Shown piece after piece: positions 46,130 to 54,233 of a stretch of DNA of 64,000 bases; within the stretch, counting starts at the first letter, position 1, and each line of letters opens with the position of its first letter. The notes under the pieces were generated by a model. That model was not told the origin of the DNA and made no database searches. It saw only the letters and a list, made by a program, of their open reading frames with translations. Origin of the DNA: an uncultured Lachnospiraceae bacterium (GTDB lineage Bacteria > Bacillota > Clostridia > Lachnospirales > Lachnospiraceae); assembly GCA_902768735.1 (NCBI GenBank), contig CACXMK010000004.1, forward strand, positions 1-64,000. Reading direction: 5' to 3'. Made by a program: the position numbers and the translations under genes.

Positions 46130-47827
46130 ATGAAAATGACAGGTGCGGAGATCGTCGTTGCCTGCCTGCGCGAGCAGGGAGTTGACACGGTCTTCGGATA
46201 TCCGGGAGGAGCGATCCTCAATGTATACGACGCACTCTATAAACACAGTGATGAGATCACTCATTATCTGACATCACACGAGCAAGGCGCGTCCCATATG
46301 GCAGACGGCTATGCGCGAGCGACCGGCAAGGTCGGAGTATGCCTTGCTACAAGCGGTCCTGGCGCGACCAATCTGGTCACCGGAATCGCTACAGCATATA
46401 TGGACAGTGTTCCGCTCGTCGCGATCACTTGTAACGTTACGCTTCCCCTTCTTGGCAAGGATTCTTTCCAGGAGGTGGATATTGCCGGTATTTCCATGCC
46501 GATCACCAAACATGGCTGGATCGTCAAAGATGTAAAGGATCTTGCTGCAACGATCCGTAAGGCATTCCGTATTGCTTCCACCGGCAGGCCGGGCCCTGTA
46601 CTTGTGGATATCCCGAAAGATGTTACGGGGGCAGTGACAGAGTATGTGCCCGCATCGCCTTATAAAAAGAGACTGATCGGCGAGGGACGCCGCTACAGTG
46701 ATTCCGATATCGATCTCGCGATCGATATGATCAAAGCTTCCAGAAGGCCTTTCCTGTATGTCGGCGGCGGCGCCGTGATCTCCGGCGCAAGCGAAGAGCT
46801 GAAGAAATTCGTTGACCTCATCGACGCACCGGTTTGTGATACTTTGATGGGCAAAGGCGCTTTTGACGGGCATGACCACCATTATACGGGTATGATCGGT
46901 ATGCACGGCACCAAGACATCGAATCTCGGAGTCAGCAAGTGCGATCTTTTGATCGCAATGGGAGCGCGCTTTACGGACCGCGTGATCGGAAATCCGGACA
47001 AATTCGCAACGGGAGCGAAGATCATCCACATCGATATTGATCCCGCTGAGATCAATAAGAATATCAAAGTTGATTTTTCCATTATCGGAAACCTCAAGGA
47101 TGTGCTTCATGACCTGAACGCCAAACTCAGCCAGCAGCAACACGACGAGTGGATGAAGCAGATCCAGGATATGAAGAAAAAGTATCCTCTCACCTATGAC
47201 AAGTCAAAACTCACCTGCCCAATGGTGATCGAGAAGCTCGACAAACTCACGAAAGGCGACGCGATCATCGTGACAGACGTAGGCCAGCACCAGATGTGGG
47301 CGGCGCAGTACTATACATTCTCAAGGCCGCGTACACTTTTGACATCCGGAGGCCTGGGAACAATGGGATATGGTCTGGGCGCAGCGATCGGCGCAAAGGT
47401 AGCGTTTCCCGACCGCCAGGTCATCAACATCGCCGGTGACGGATGTTTCAGGATGAATATGAACGAGCTGGCGACCGCGAGCCGTTACAATATTCCTATC
47501 ATTGAGATCGTGATCGACAACAGGGCGCTTGGAATGGTGAGACAGTGGCAGACGCTTTATTACGGCGAACGCTACAGTGCTACAGTCATCAGTGACAAAG
47601 TGGACTATTGCAAAGTCGCGGAAGGCCTCGGCTGTATGGCGATCCGCATCACAAAGCCCTCTGAAGTTGAGCCGGCGCTCAAAAAAGCGCTTTCCTCAGG
47701 TGTTCCCACACTGATCAGTGTTGTGATCGGCGAAGATGATAAAGTATTCCCTATGGTCTCCCCCGGAGCCCCGATCGAAAAAGCTTTTGACGCGTCTGAT
47801 CTGGAAGCGCAAGGCCGCAACGCATAA
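46130..47827 (+). CDS. ilvB: Acetolactate synthase, large subunit
   Basis: Thiamine-diphosphate enzyme joining two pyruvates, or pyruvate and 2-oxobutyrate, at the head of branched-chain amino-acid synthesis. 565 residues: GYPGGAILN, the cofactor-activating Glu51 in SHEQGASHMADG, and the ThDP/Mg motif GDGCFRMN with a later IDNRALGMVRQWQ that is typical of biosynthetic AHAS rather than catabolic AlsS. The regulatory subunit ilvN and the reductoisomerase ilvC, usually next, are not adjacent. ACGGAGG precedes the ATG. serC starts 38 bp later. Confidence 0.94.
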   Translation: MKMTGAEIVVACLREQGVDTVFGYPGGAILNVYDALYKHSDEITHYLTSHEQGASHMADGYARATGKVGVCLATSGPGATNLVTGIATAYMDSVPLVAITCNVTLPLLGKDSFQEVDIAGISMPITKHGWIVKDVKDLAATIRKAFRIASTGRPGPVLVDIPKDVTGAVTEYVPASPYKKRLIGEGRRYSDSDIDLAIDMIKASRRPFLYVGGGAVISGASEELKKFVDLIDAPVCDTLMGKGAFDGHDHHYTGMIGMHGTKTSNLGVSKCDLLIAMGARFTDRVIGNPDKFATGAKIIHIDIDPAEINKNIKVDFSIIGNLKDVLHDLNAKLSQQQHDEWMKQIQDMKKKYPLTYDKSKLTCPMVIEKLDKLTKGDAIIVTDVGQHQMWAAQYYTFSRPRTLLTSGGLGTMGYGLGAAIGAKVAFPDRQVINIAGDGCFRMNMNELATASRYNIPIIEIVIDNRALGMVRQWQTLYYGERYSATVISDKVDYCKVAEGLGCMAIRITKPSEVEPALKKALSSGVPTLISVVIGEDDKVFPMVSPGAPIEKAFDASDLEAQGRNA

Positions 47828-47865
47828 GACTGCATAAGATATTACGGAAATTTGGAGGTAAACAT

Positions 47866-48951
47866 ATGAATAGAGTTTATAATTTCTCGGCAGGCCCCGC
47901 TGTGCTGCCGCTCGAAGTTCTCAAGGAAGCACAGGAAGAAATGCTCGATTACCGCGGATGCGGGATGTCCGTCATGGAAATGAGCCACAGAGGCAAGATT
48001 TATGACGGGATCATCAAGGAAGCGGAAGCGGATCTGAGAGACATCATGCAGATTCCTGACAACTACAAGGTTCTCTTCCTGCAGGGCGGTGCGAGCCAGC
48101 AGTTCGCGGCAGTACCCATGAACCTGACCAAAAACGGAAAAGCGGCTTATATCATCACCGGTCAGTGGGCCAAGAAGGCTTACCAGGAAGCAAAGCTTTA
48201 CACTGATGCCGTCGCTGTGGCATCCTCTGCGGACAGGACCTTCTGCTATATCCCGGACTGCTCGGATCTCGATATTCCCGAGGATGCAGATTACGTTTAT
48301 ATCTGCGAGAACAATACGATCTACGGCACAAAATACTGGAACCTTCCCAATACAAAGGGACATGAGCTCGTCTCCGACGTCTCTTCCTGCTTCCTCTCGG
48401 AGCCTGTCGATGTGACAAAATACGGCGTGATCTACGGCGGCGTACAGAAGAATATCGGACCCGCAGGCGTCGTGATCTCGATCATCCGTGAAGACCTGAT
48501 CAGGGATGATGTGCTCCCTTATACGCCCACAATGCTGAAGTGGAAGACACAGGCGGATAATGATTCCCTGTATAACACGCCTCCGGCATACGGCATCTAT
48601 ATCTGCGGAAAAGTCTTCAAGTGGATCAAGTCGCAGGGCGGACTTGCAGCTATGAAAGAGCGCAATGTGAAAAAGGCCCGGCTCTTATACGATTATCTCG
48701 ACAACAACACGCTTTTCAAAGGTACGGTCGACAAAAAAGACCGCTCGATCATGAATGTCCCGTTTGTGATCGGAGATAAGGATCTGGAAGCGAAGTTTGT
48801 CAAGGAAGCAGAAGCTAACGGACTCGTGAGTCTCAAGGGCCACAGGACTGTGGGCGGAATGCGCGCGAGCATCTACAACGCTATGCCTTACGAGGGCGTA
48901 GAAGCTCTCGTAGCGTTCATGAAGAAATTCGAAGCGGAAAACACAAAATAA
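47866..48951 (+). CDS. serC: Phosphoserine aminotransferase
   Basis: PLP enzyme making phosphoserine from 3-phosphohydroxypyruvate. 361 residues: YNFSAGPAVLP at the N-terminus, GGASQQFAAVPMN for phosphate/PLP contact, and the Schiff-base Lys195 in GGVQKNIGPAG. GGAGG lies about 10 nt before the ATG. serA follows at 12 bp. There is no serB-type phosphatase next to them. Confidence 0.96.
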   Translation: MNRVYNFSAGPAVLPLEVLKEAQEEMLDYRGCGMSVMEMSHRGKIYDGIIKEAEADLRDIMQIPDNYKVLFLQGGASQQFAAVPMNLTKNGKAAYIITGQWAKKAYQEAKLYTDAVAVASSADRTFCYIPDCSDLDIPEDADYVYICENNTIYGTKYWNLPNTKGHELVSDVSSCFLSEPVDVTKYGVIYGGVQKNIGPAGVVISIIREDLIRDDVLPYTPTMLKWKTQADNDSLYNTPPAYGIYICGKVFKWIKSQGGLAAMKERNVKKARLLYDYLDNNTLFKGTVDKKDRSIMNVPFVIGDKDLEAKFVKEAEANGLVSLKGHRTVGGMRASIYNAMPYEGVEALVAFMKKFEAENTK

Positions 48952-48963
48952 AAGGGGATTGCC

Positions 48964-50130
48964 ATGACTTACAAATTTGCATGCCTGAACAGTATTTCCC
49001 CGATCGGGCTTAAAAACTTCACAAATCTTTACGAACAGGTCAGCGACCTTTCGGAAGCGAACGGGATCCTTGTCCGGAGCGCTTCCATGCACGAGATGGA
49101 ATTTTCTGATACTCTCTATGCAATAGCGAGAGCCGGGGCAGGTGTTAACAATATTCCCCTTCAGAAATGCGCGGAAAAGGGAATCGTTGTTTTCAACACA
49201 CCCGGTGCCAATGCTAACGGTGTCAAAGAACTTGTCTTCGCGGGAATGCTCCTCGCGTCCAGGGATGTCGTCGGCGGTGTGAACTGGGTCCGTGGCAACA
49301 AAGAGATGGCGGACATCGCAAAGGTTGCGGAAAAAGAGAAAAAGAAATTTTCCGGCACGGAGCTGATGGGCAAAAAGCTCGGCATCATCGGTCTCGGCGC
49401 GATCGGCGTCCTTGTTGCGAACGCTGCGGTCTCTTTGGGAATGGACGTCTACGGCTATGATCCTTATGTGTCTGTTGACGCCGCATGGCATCTGAGCCGC
49501 AAGATCACACATGTATTCAATGCGGAAGATATCTACAGAGAGTGCGACTTTATCACGATCCATGTACCGCTTAACGACTCCACACGGCATATGATCGGAA
49601 AAGAAGCTATTTCCATGATGAAAAAGGGAGTGATCCTGATCAATATGGCAAGGGACCAGCTGTTTGATGAGGAAGCCGTAATCGCAGCGATCGATTCAGG
49701 CAGAGTACGCTGCTATGTCTCTGATTTCCCGAATCCTACGGTCGCGGGAAGAAAGGGCTGCATCACAACTCCTCATCTGGGCGCGTCCACGGAGGAGTCC
49801 GAGATCAACTGCGCCAAGATGGCTGTTGACGAACTCAGGAACTACCTGGAGAACGGGAACATCAAGAATAGCGTTAACTATCCCGCTTGTGACCTGGGCG
49901 TATGCACGACCGGCGGCCGTGTAGGTATCTTCCATAAGAATCAGCCTGCAATGATCACACAGTTCACGCAGATCATCGGCGCTTCCGATGTCAATATCGC
50001 CGGAATGGCCAATAAATCCAAGCAGGAAGTGGCCTACACGCTGATCGATTTTGACAGTCCCGTCGAAAAAGAACTGGTGGAAAAGCTCGCGCAGGTAAAG
50101 GACGTTTACAGGGTCAGAGTGATCAAATAA
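48964..50130 (+). CDS. serA: D-3-phosphoglycerate dehydrogenase
   Basis: First step of the phosphorylated serine pathway. 388 residues, the short form with only a C-terminal ACT domain (from about 318) and no intervening ASB domain. Nucleotide motif GLGAIGVLVAN, the catalytic His271 in PHLGASTEESE, and an acidic partner in the same region. The ACT domain suggests serine feedback. 12 bp after serC; DUF1015 follows 40 bp later. Confidence 0.95.
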   Translation: MTYKFACLNSISPIGLKNFTNLYEQVSDLSEANGILVRSASMHEMEFSDTLYAIARAGAGVNNIPLQKCAEKGIVVFNTPGANANGVKELVFAGMLLASRDVVGGVNWVRGNKEMADIAKVAEKEKKKFSGTELMGKKLGIIGLGAIGVLVANAAVSLGMDVYGYDPYVSVDAAWHLSRKITHVFNAEDIYRECDFITIHVPLNDSTRHMIGKEAISMMKKGVILINMARDQLFDEEAVIAAIDSGRVRCYVSDFPNPTVAGRKGCITTPHLGASTEESEINCAKMAVDELRNYLENGNIKNSVNYPACDLGVCTTGGRVGIFHKNQPAMITQFTQIIGASDVNIAGMANKSKQEVAYTLIDFDSPVEKELVEKLAQVKDVYRVRVIK

Positions 50131-50170
50131 TGACATTTTCATTTATTAAACAAAATAAGGAGATTTCTTA

Positions 50171-51412
50171 ATGGCCGATATAAGGGCGTTTGCTGCATTC
50201 CGTCCCGCCAAAGGACTCGAGGACAGGATAGCGGCTTTGCCATATGACGTTTACAGCAGAGAGGAAGCCAAGATCGAGGTTGCGTCTAAACCGCTCTCGT
50301 TTCTCGCGATCGACAGGGCAGAAACTCAGTTTCCGGATACTGTCGGGACATACGACGACTGCGTCTACCGGAAAGCCAAGAGCATGCTGGACGACGCGAT
50401 CGAAAAGGGCCTCTTTGTTAAGGATCCTTCTCCCTGTTATTATCTCTACGAGCAGACTATGAACGGCCGCTCGCAAACTGGGATCGTGGCCTGCGCATCC
50501 ATTGACGACTATCTGTCGGGAGTGATCAAAAAGCACGAGAACACAAGAGCCAATAAAGAGGTCGACAGAATCCGCCACGTCGACACCTGCAATGCACAGA
50601 CCGGGCCGATCTTTCTCTGTTACAGAAACGATCCCACGCTCGACAGCCTCATGGACAAATGCAGGCAGAAAACACCTGAATACGATTTTGTGACAAAAGA
50701 GGACGTGCGAAACAGGTGCTGGGTCCTTTCAGACCCCGAACAACTCGAGACAATAAAAAACGCGTTTGCAGGGATCGATTCGATCTATATCGCGGACGGA
50801 CATCACAGGTGTGCTTCCGCCGTGAAGGTCGGTCTCATGCGCAGAGAACAGGATCCCGATCATACCGGGGAAGAAGAGTACAATTTCTTTTTATCTGTTC
50901 TTTTCCCGCAGAATCAGCTGATGGTCATGGATTACAACCGTGTGGTGAAAGATCTCGGCGGAAGGACTCCGCAGCAGTTTCTGGAAGCGCTCAGCGGTAT
51001 TTTTGAAATCAGCTGTGAAGGACAAAATGCAGTCCGTCCCCGTAAAAAAGGAGAATTTGGACTCTGCCTTTGTGACGGAAACTGGTACAGGCTGCGTCTT
51101 CTTACGCTGCCGGATCCCTCGGATCCGGTGGGATCTCTCGATGTCTCTGTTTTGCAGGACAGGGTTCTTAGCCCGCTCCTTGGCATCACAGATCCCAAAG
51201 AAGACCCCAGGATCAGCTTTGTTGGCGGGATCAGGGGGCTTACGGAACTACAGAATAAAGTTGAGAGCGGATCATTTATGGCGGCTTTTTCAATGTTCCC
51301 CACTTCCATGGACGAACTTTTCGCAGTGGCGGACGCAGGGAAACTCATGCCGCCCAAGTCCACATGGTTTGAGCCCAAACTATTGAGCGGTCTTTTTATC
51401 CACAGACTATGA
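50171..51412 (+). CDS. DUF1015 family protein linked to serC-serA
   Basis: 413 residues, cytosolic, no membrane helix. It begins with the family start (IRAFAAFRPAKGLEDRIAALPYDVYS) and contains the hallmark YIADGHHRCASA with His211-His212-Arg213. The function is not established; the HHR motif and ADG recall ParB/sulfiredoxin-fold kinases such as free serine kinases, which I note as inference. It is in an operon with serC and serA, while a serB phosphatase is absent here, so a role at the serine/phosphoserine step is plausible. AAGGAG at 50157-50162 is 8 nt before the ATG. A tRNA promoter starts 19 bp after the stop. Confidence 0.85.
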   Translation: MADIRAFAAFRPAKGLEDRIAALPYDVYSREEAKIEVASKPLSFLAIDRAETQFPDTVGTYDDCVYRKAKSMLDDAIEKGLFVKDPSPCYYLYEQTMNGRSQTGIVACASIDDYLSGVIKKHENTRANKEVDRIRHVDTCNAQTGPIFLCYRNDPTLDSLMDKCRQKTPEYDFVTKEDVRNRCWVLSDPEQLETIKNAFAGIDSIYIADGHHRCASAVKVGLMRREQDPDHTGEEEYNFFLSVLFPQNQLMVMDYNRVVKDLGGRTPQQFLEALSGIFEISCEGQNAVRPRKKGEFGLCLCDGNWYRLRLLTLPDPSDPVGSLDVSVLQDRVLSPLLGITDPKEDPRISFVGGIRGLTELQNKVESGSFMAAFSMFPTSMDELFAVADAGKLMPPKSTWFEPKLLSGLFIHRL

Positions 51413-51431
51413 AAGCGGAATAAAAAACAGC

Positions 51432-51460
51432 TTGCATTCTTCGAGTAAAGTCTATATAAT
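51432..51460 (+). promoter_or_regulatory. Promoter of tRNA-Thr
   Basis: TTGCAT at 51432-51437, 17 bp spacer, TATAAT at 51455-51460 (no TGn extension). A 6 bp hairpin GCCGCT/AGCGGC (51479-51496) lies in the precursor leader 4 nt before the mature tRNA. Confidence 0.75.
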
Positions 51461-51500
51461 ATACAAGACGCTTAAATTGCCGCTGTAAAGAGCGGCACAT

Positions 51501-51573
51501 GCTGGAATAGCGCAGTCGGTAGCGCAACTGATTCGTAATCAGTAGGTCGAGGGTTCGAGTCCCTTTTCCAGCT
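51501..51573 (+). tRNA. tRNA-Thr (anticodon CGU)
   Basis: A complete cloverleaf of 73 nt. Acceptor stem GCTGGAA / TTCCAGC with discriminator T, D-arm GCGC...GCGC, anticodon stem ACTGA/TCAGT around TTCGTAA (CGT at 51534-51536), variable loop AGGTC, and T-arm GAGGG/CCCTT with TTCGAGT. CCA is not encoded. It reads ACG. Confidence 0.97.
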
Positions 51574-51582
51574 TTTTGTCAA

Positions 51583-51627
51583 AAAAGCGCGGGGACCTGA
51601 TCTGGTTTTCCGCGCTTTTGTTATTTT
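51583..51627 (+). terminator. Intrinsic terminator after tRNA-Thr
   Basis: AAAAGCGCGG (51583-51592) pairs with CCGCGCTTTT (51610-51619); TGTTATTTTC follows. It separates the tRNA from argH, though some read-through may supply argH since no other promoter is seen. Confidence 0.85.
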
Positions 51628-51647
51628 CAAATATACGGAGGTATTAT

Positions 51648-53048
51648 ATGGCACAGCTTTGGGGCGGCCGGTTCACTAAAGAGACCAATGATGCTGTAAA
51701 GGCGTTCAATGATTCCATAAGTTTTGACAGACGTCTTTACAGAGAGGATATCGAGGGAAGCATCGCGCACGCGCAGATGCTCGGCGCGCAGGGGATCATC
51801 TCGGCGGAGGAATCATCTATGATCACGCAGGAGCTCGCCGCGATCCTTTCGGATGTAGAGAGCGGGGCGCTTGTGATCACAGACGAGTACGAAGATATCC
51901 ATAGTTTTGTGGAAGCCACCCTGATCGGCAGGATCGGCGACGCCGGAAAAAAACTCCATACGGGAAGAAGCCGCAACGATCAGGTGGCGCTCGATATGAA
52001 GCTCTATACGCGTCGCAGGACGCATGAGATCAGAACGCATCTGTATACGCTCCTCGAGACGATCCTCGGCATCATGGAGGAGAATACGGACACATATATG
52101 CCGGGCTTTACCCACCTTCAGAAAGCGCAGCCGACAACGCTCGCTCACCATCTTGGCGCGTATTTCGAGATGTTCAAGAGAGATGCCGGAAGGATTGACG
52201 ACTGCCTGAAGAGAATGAATTACTGTCCTTTGGGGTCCGGCGCGCTTGCAGGAACGACATATCCTCTCGACAGGGAAATGGTCGCTGAAAAGCTGGGTTT
52301 TGACGGACCGACGCTCAACAGCATGGATTCTGTATCCGACAGGGATTATCTGATCGAGCTGATGTCAGCGCTGTCCCTGATCATGATGCACCTGAGCCGT
52401 TTCAGCGAAGAGCTCATCACCTGGAACTCCAACGAATACCGGTTCGTCGAGATGGATGACGCGTTTTCCACGGGAAGCAGCATCATGCCGCAGAAGAAAA
52501 ATCCCGATATCTGCGAACTTGTCCGCGGAAAGACCGGCAGGGTGTACGGCGATTTGATATCACTTCTTACAACAATGAAGGGGCTGCCGCTCGCCTACAA
52601 CAAGGACATGCAGGAGGACAAGGAGCCTGCATTCGACGCGATCGATACAGCTCAGGCATGTATTGCCCTTTTCAGCGGTATGTTGGCGACCATCACCTTC
52701 CGAAAGGAAACTATGCGGCTTAGTGCCGTAAGAGGCTTTACAAATGCGACCGATGCGGCCGATTATCTTGTGGTCAAGGGAGTTCCTTTCCGCGATGCGC
52801 ACGGGATCATCGGAAGGCTTGTTCTCTACTGCATCGATAAGAACAAGAGCATTGAGGATCTGAGCATAGAGCAGCTCAAAGAATTCAGCCCCGCTTTTGA
52901 GGAAGATCTTTACGACGCAGTTTCCCTTCGAACGTGCGTCGAAAAGCGCCTCACGCTCGGCGCGCCCGGACAGGCTATGATGAGAGAAGTCATAGCAAGG
53001 GAGAAAGAGTGGCTTCAAGGGTGGCACGGCACCTCTTCCGATAAGTGA
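51648..53048 (+). CDS. argH: Argininosuccinate lyase
   Basis: Last step of arginine synthesis, splitting argininosuccinate to arginine and fumarate. 466 residues from ATG 51648 (GGAGG at 51637-51641), beginning MAQLWGGRF as usual. The catalytic serine loop is GSSIMPQKKNP with Ser277-Ser278. A frame upstream to 51576 runs through the terminator and is rejected. argG is not in the window. No own promoter is visible in the 20 bp after the terminator. Confidence 0.96.
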   Translation: MAQLWGGRFTKETNDAVKAFNDSISFDRRLYREDIEGSIAHAQMLGAQGIISAEESSMITQELAAILSDVESGALVITDEYEDIHSFVEATLIGRIGDAGKKLHTGRSRNDQVALDMKLYTRRRTHEIRTHLYTLLETILGIMEENTDTYMPGFTHLQKAQPTTLAHHLGAYFEMFKRDAGRIDDCLKRMNYCPLGSGALAGTTYPLDREMVAEKLGFDGPTLNSMDSVSDRDYLIELMSALSLIMMHLSRFSEELITWNSNEYRFVEMDDAFSTGSSIMPQKKNPDICELVRGKTGRVYGDLISLLTTMKGLPLAYNKDMQEDKEPAFDAIDTAQACIALFSGMLATITFRKETMRLSAVRGFTNATDAADYLVVKGVPFRDAHGIIGRLVLYCIDKNKSIEDLSIEQLKEFSPAFEEDLYDAVSLRTCVEKRLTLGAPGQAMMREVIAREKEWLQGWHGTSSDK

Positions 53049-53128
53049 TGAGGCTGCCGCAAATGCGTAAAAGTATTGAATGATCAATCAAGACGTCACA
53101 GTCTTTTGATAGAATTTAGGAGGTAAAC

Positions 53129-54214
53129 ATGAACAGGAAGCTTAGAGTCGGTATCCTTGGCGGAACAGGTATGGTGGGGCAGAGATTTATCACCCTTCTG
53201 GAGAATCATCCATGGTTTGAAGTGACCACGATCGCAGCCAGCCCCCGGAGCGCAGGAAAGACCTATGAAGCATGCGTCGAGGGAAGATGGAAAATGGATA
53301 CACCTATTCCTGAAGCTGTCAAAGGCATAGTTGTTAAGAGTGTCAAGGACGTGCAGGAAGTCGCCGCAGAAGTTGATTTCTGCTTCAGCGCGGTAGATAT
53401 GAGTAAAGAAGAGATCCGCGCGATCGAAGAGGAATATGCCAAAACAGAGACCCCTGTCGTCTCTAACAACAGCGCGCACCGCTGGACTCCCGACGTTCCC
53501 ATGATCATCCCGGAGATCAACCCGGAGCACAGTGCCGTGATCGAATTCCAAAAGAAGAGGCTGGGCACAACCCGCGGCTTTGTAGCAGTGAAACCTAACT
53601 GCTCGATCCAGAGCTATACCCCTGCTTTTGCGGCGTGGAAAGAATTTGAGCCTTACCAGGCGGTCGTCTGCACCTATCAGGCGATCTCCGGCGCAGGAAA
53701 GACCTTTAAAGACTGGCCGGAAATGGTCGGCAATATCATCCCTTACATCGGCGGGGAAGAAGAGAAGAGCGAAAAGGAACCTCTCCGCATCTTCGGCCGC
53801 ATCGAGAACGGCGTGATCTTCCCGGCCGACAATATTAAGATCACCAGCCAGTGCATCCGCGTTCCTGTCCTGAACGGCCATACAGCCGCAGCATTTGTCA
53901 ACTTCAGGAAGGATCCTTCAAAAGAAGAACTTATTGAAGCCCTCAGAGCATTCAGCGGCGTTCCCCAGAAAGAGAACCTTCCGAGCGCTCCCAAGCAGTT
54001 CATCCGGTATCTCGAGGAGGAGAACCGTCCTCAGGTGGCGCTCGATGTAAACTACGAGAACGGTATGGGCGTTTCCATCGGACGACTCAGAAAAGACACC
54101 CTGTTCGACTGGAAATTCGTCGGACTTTCCCATAATACCGTCCGCGGCGCAGCAGGCGGCGGCGTTCTTTGCGCGGAACTGCTCGTGGCGCAGGGCTATA
54201 TCAGCAGCAAGTGA
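53129..54214 (+). CDS. asd: Aspartate-semialdehyde dehydrogenase, archaeal/fungal type
   Basis: Makes aspartate semialdehyde, the substrate of both DapA and Hom. 361 residues with GGTGMVGQRF at the N-terminus, the nucleophile Cys158 in KPNCSIQ, and His251 in LNGHTAA. The KPNCSIQ context and overall length mark the archaeal/eukaryotic ASADH branch (TIGR00978) rather than the classic bacterial one with GNCTT. AGGAGG at 53118-53123 is 5 nt before the ATG. It is not beside lysC, hom or dapA; topB follows 19 bp later. Confidence 0.93.
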   Translation: MNRKLRVGILGGTGMVGQRFITLLENHPWFEVTTIAASPRSAGKTYEACVEGRWKMDTPIPEAVKGIVVKSVKDVQEVAAEVDFCFSAVDMSKEEIRAIEEEYAKTETPVVSNNSAHRWTPDVPMIIPEINPEHSAVIEFQKKRLGTTRGFVAVKPNCSIQSYTPAFAAWKEFEPYQAVVCTYQAISGAGKTFKDWPEMVGNIIPYIGGEEEKSEKEPLRIFGRIENGVIFPADNIKITSQCIRVPVLNGHTAAAFVNFRKDPSKEELIEALRAFSGVPQKENLPSAPKQFIRYLEEENRPQVALDVNYENGMGVSIGRLRKDTLFDWKFVGLSHNTVRGAAGGGVLCAELLVAQGYISSK

Positions 54215-54233
54215 CAGGCATAAGAGAGGGTGA

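Noticed and set aside
53018..53030. AGGGTGGCACGGC, similar to the T-box core
   Set aside because: It lies inside the conserved argH coding sequence, lacks the NNACCGCG ending and any antiterminator, and asd follows without a leader.
53107..53115. TGATAGAAT as a promoter for asd
   Set aside because: Transcription would start within the asd ribosome site, and no -35 is present.
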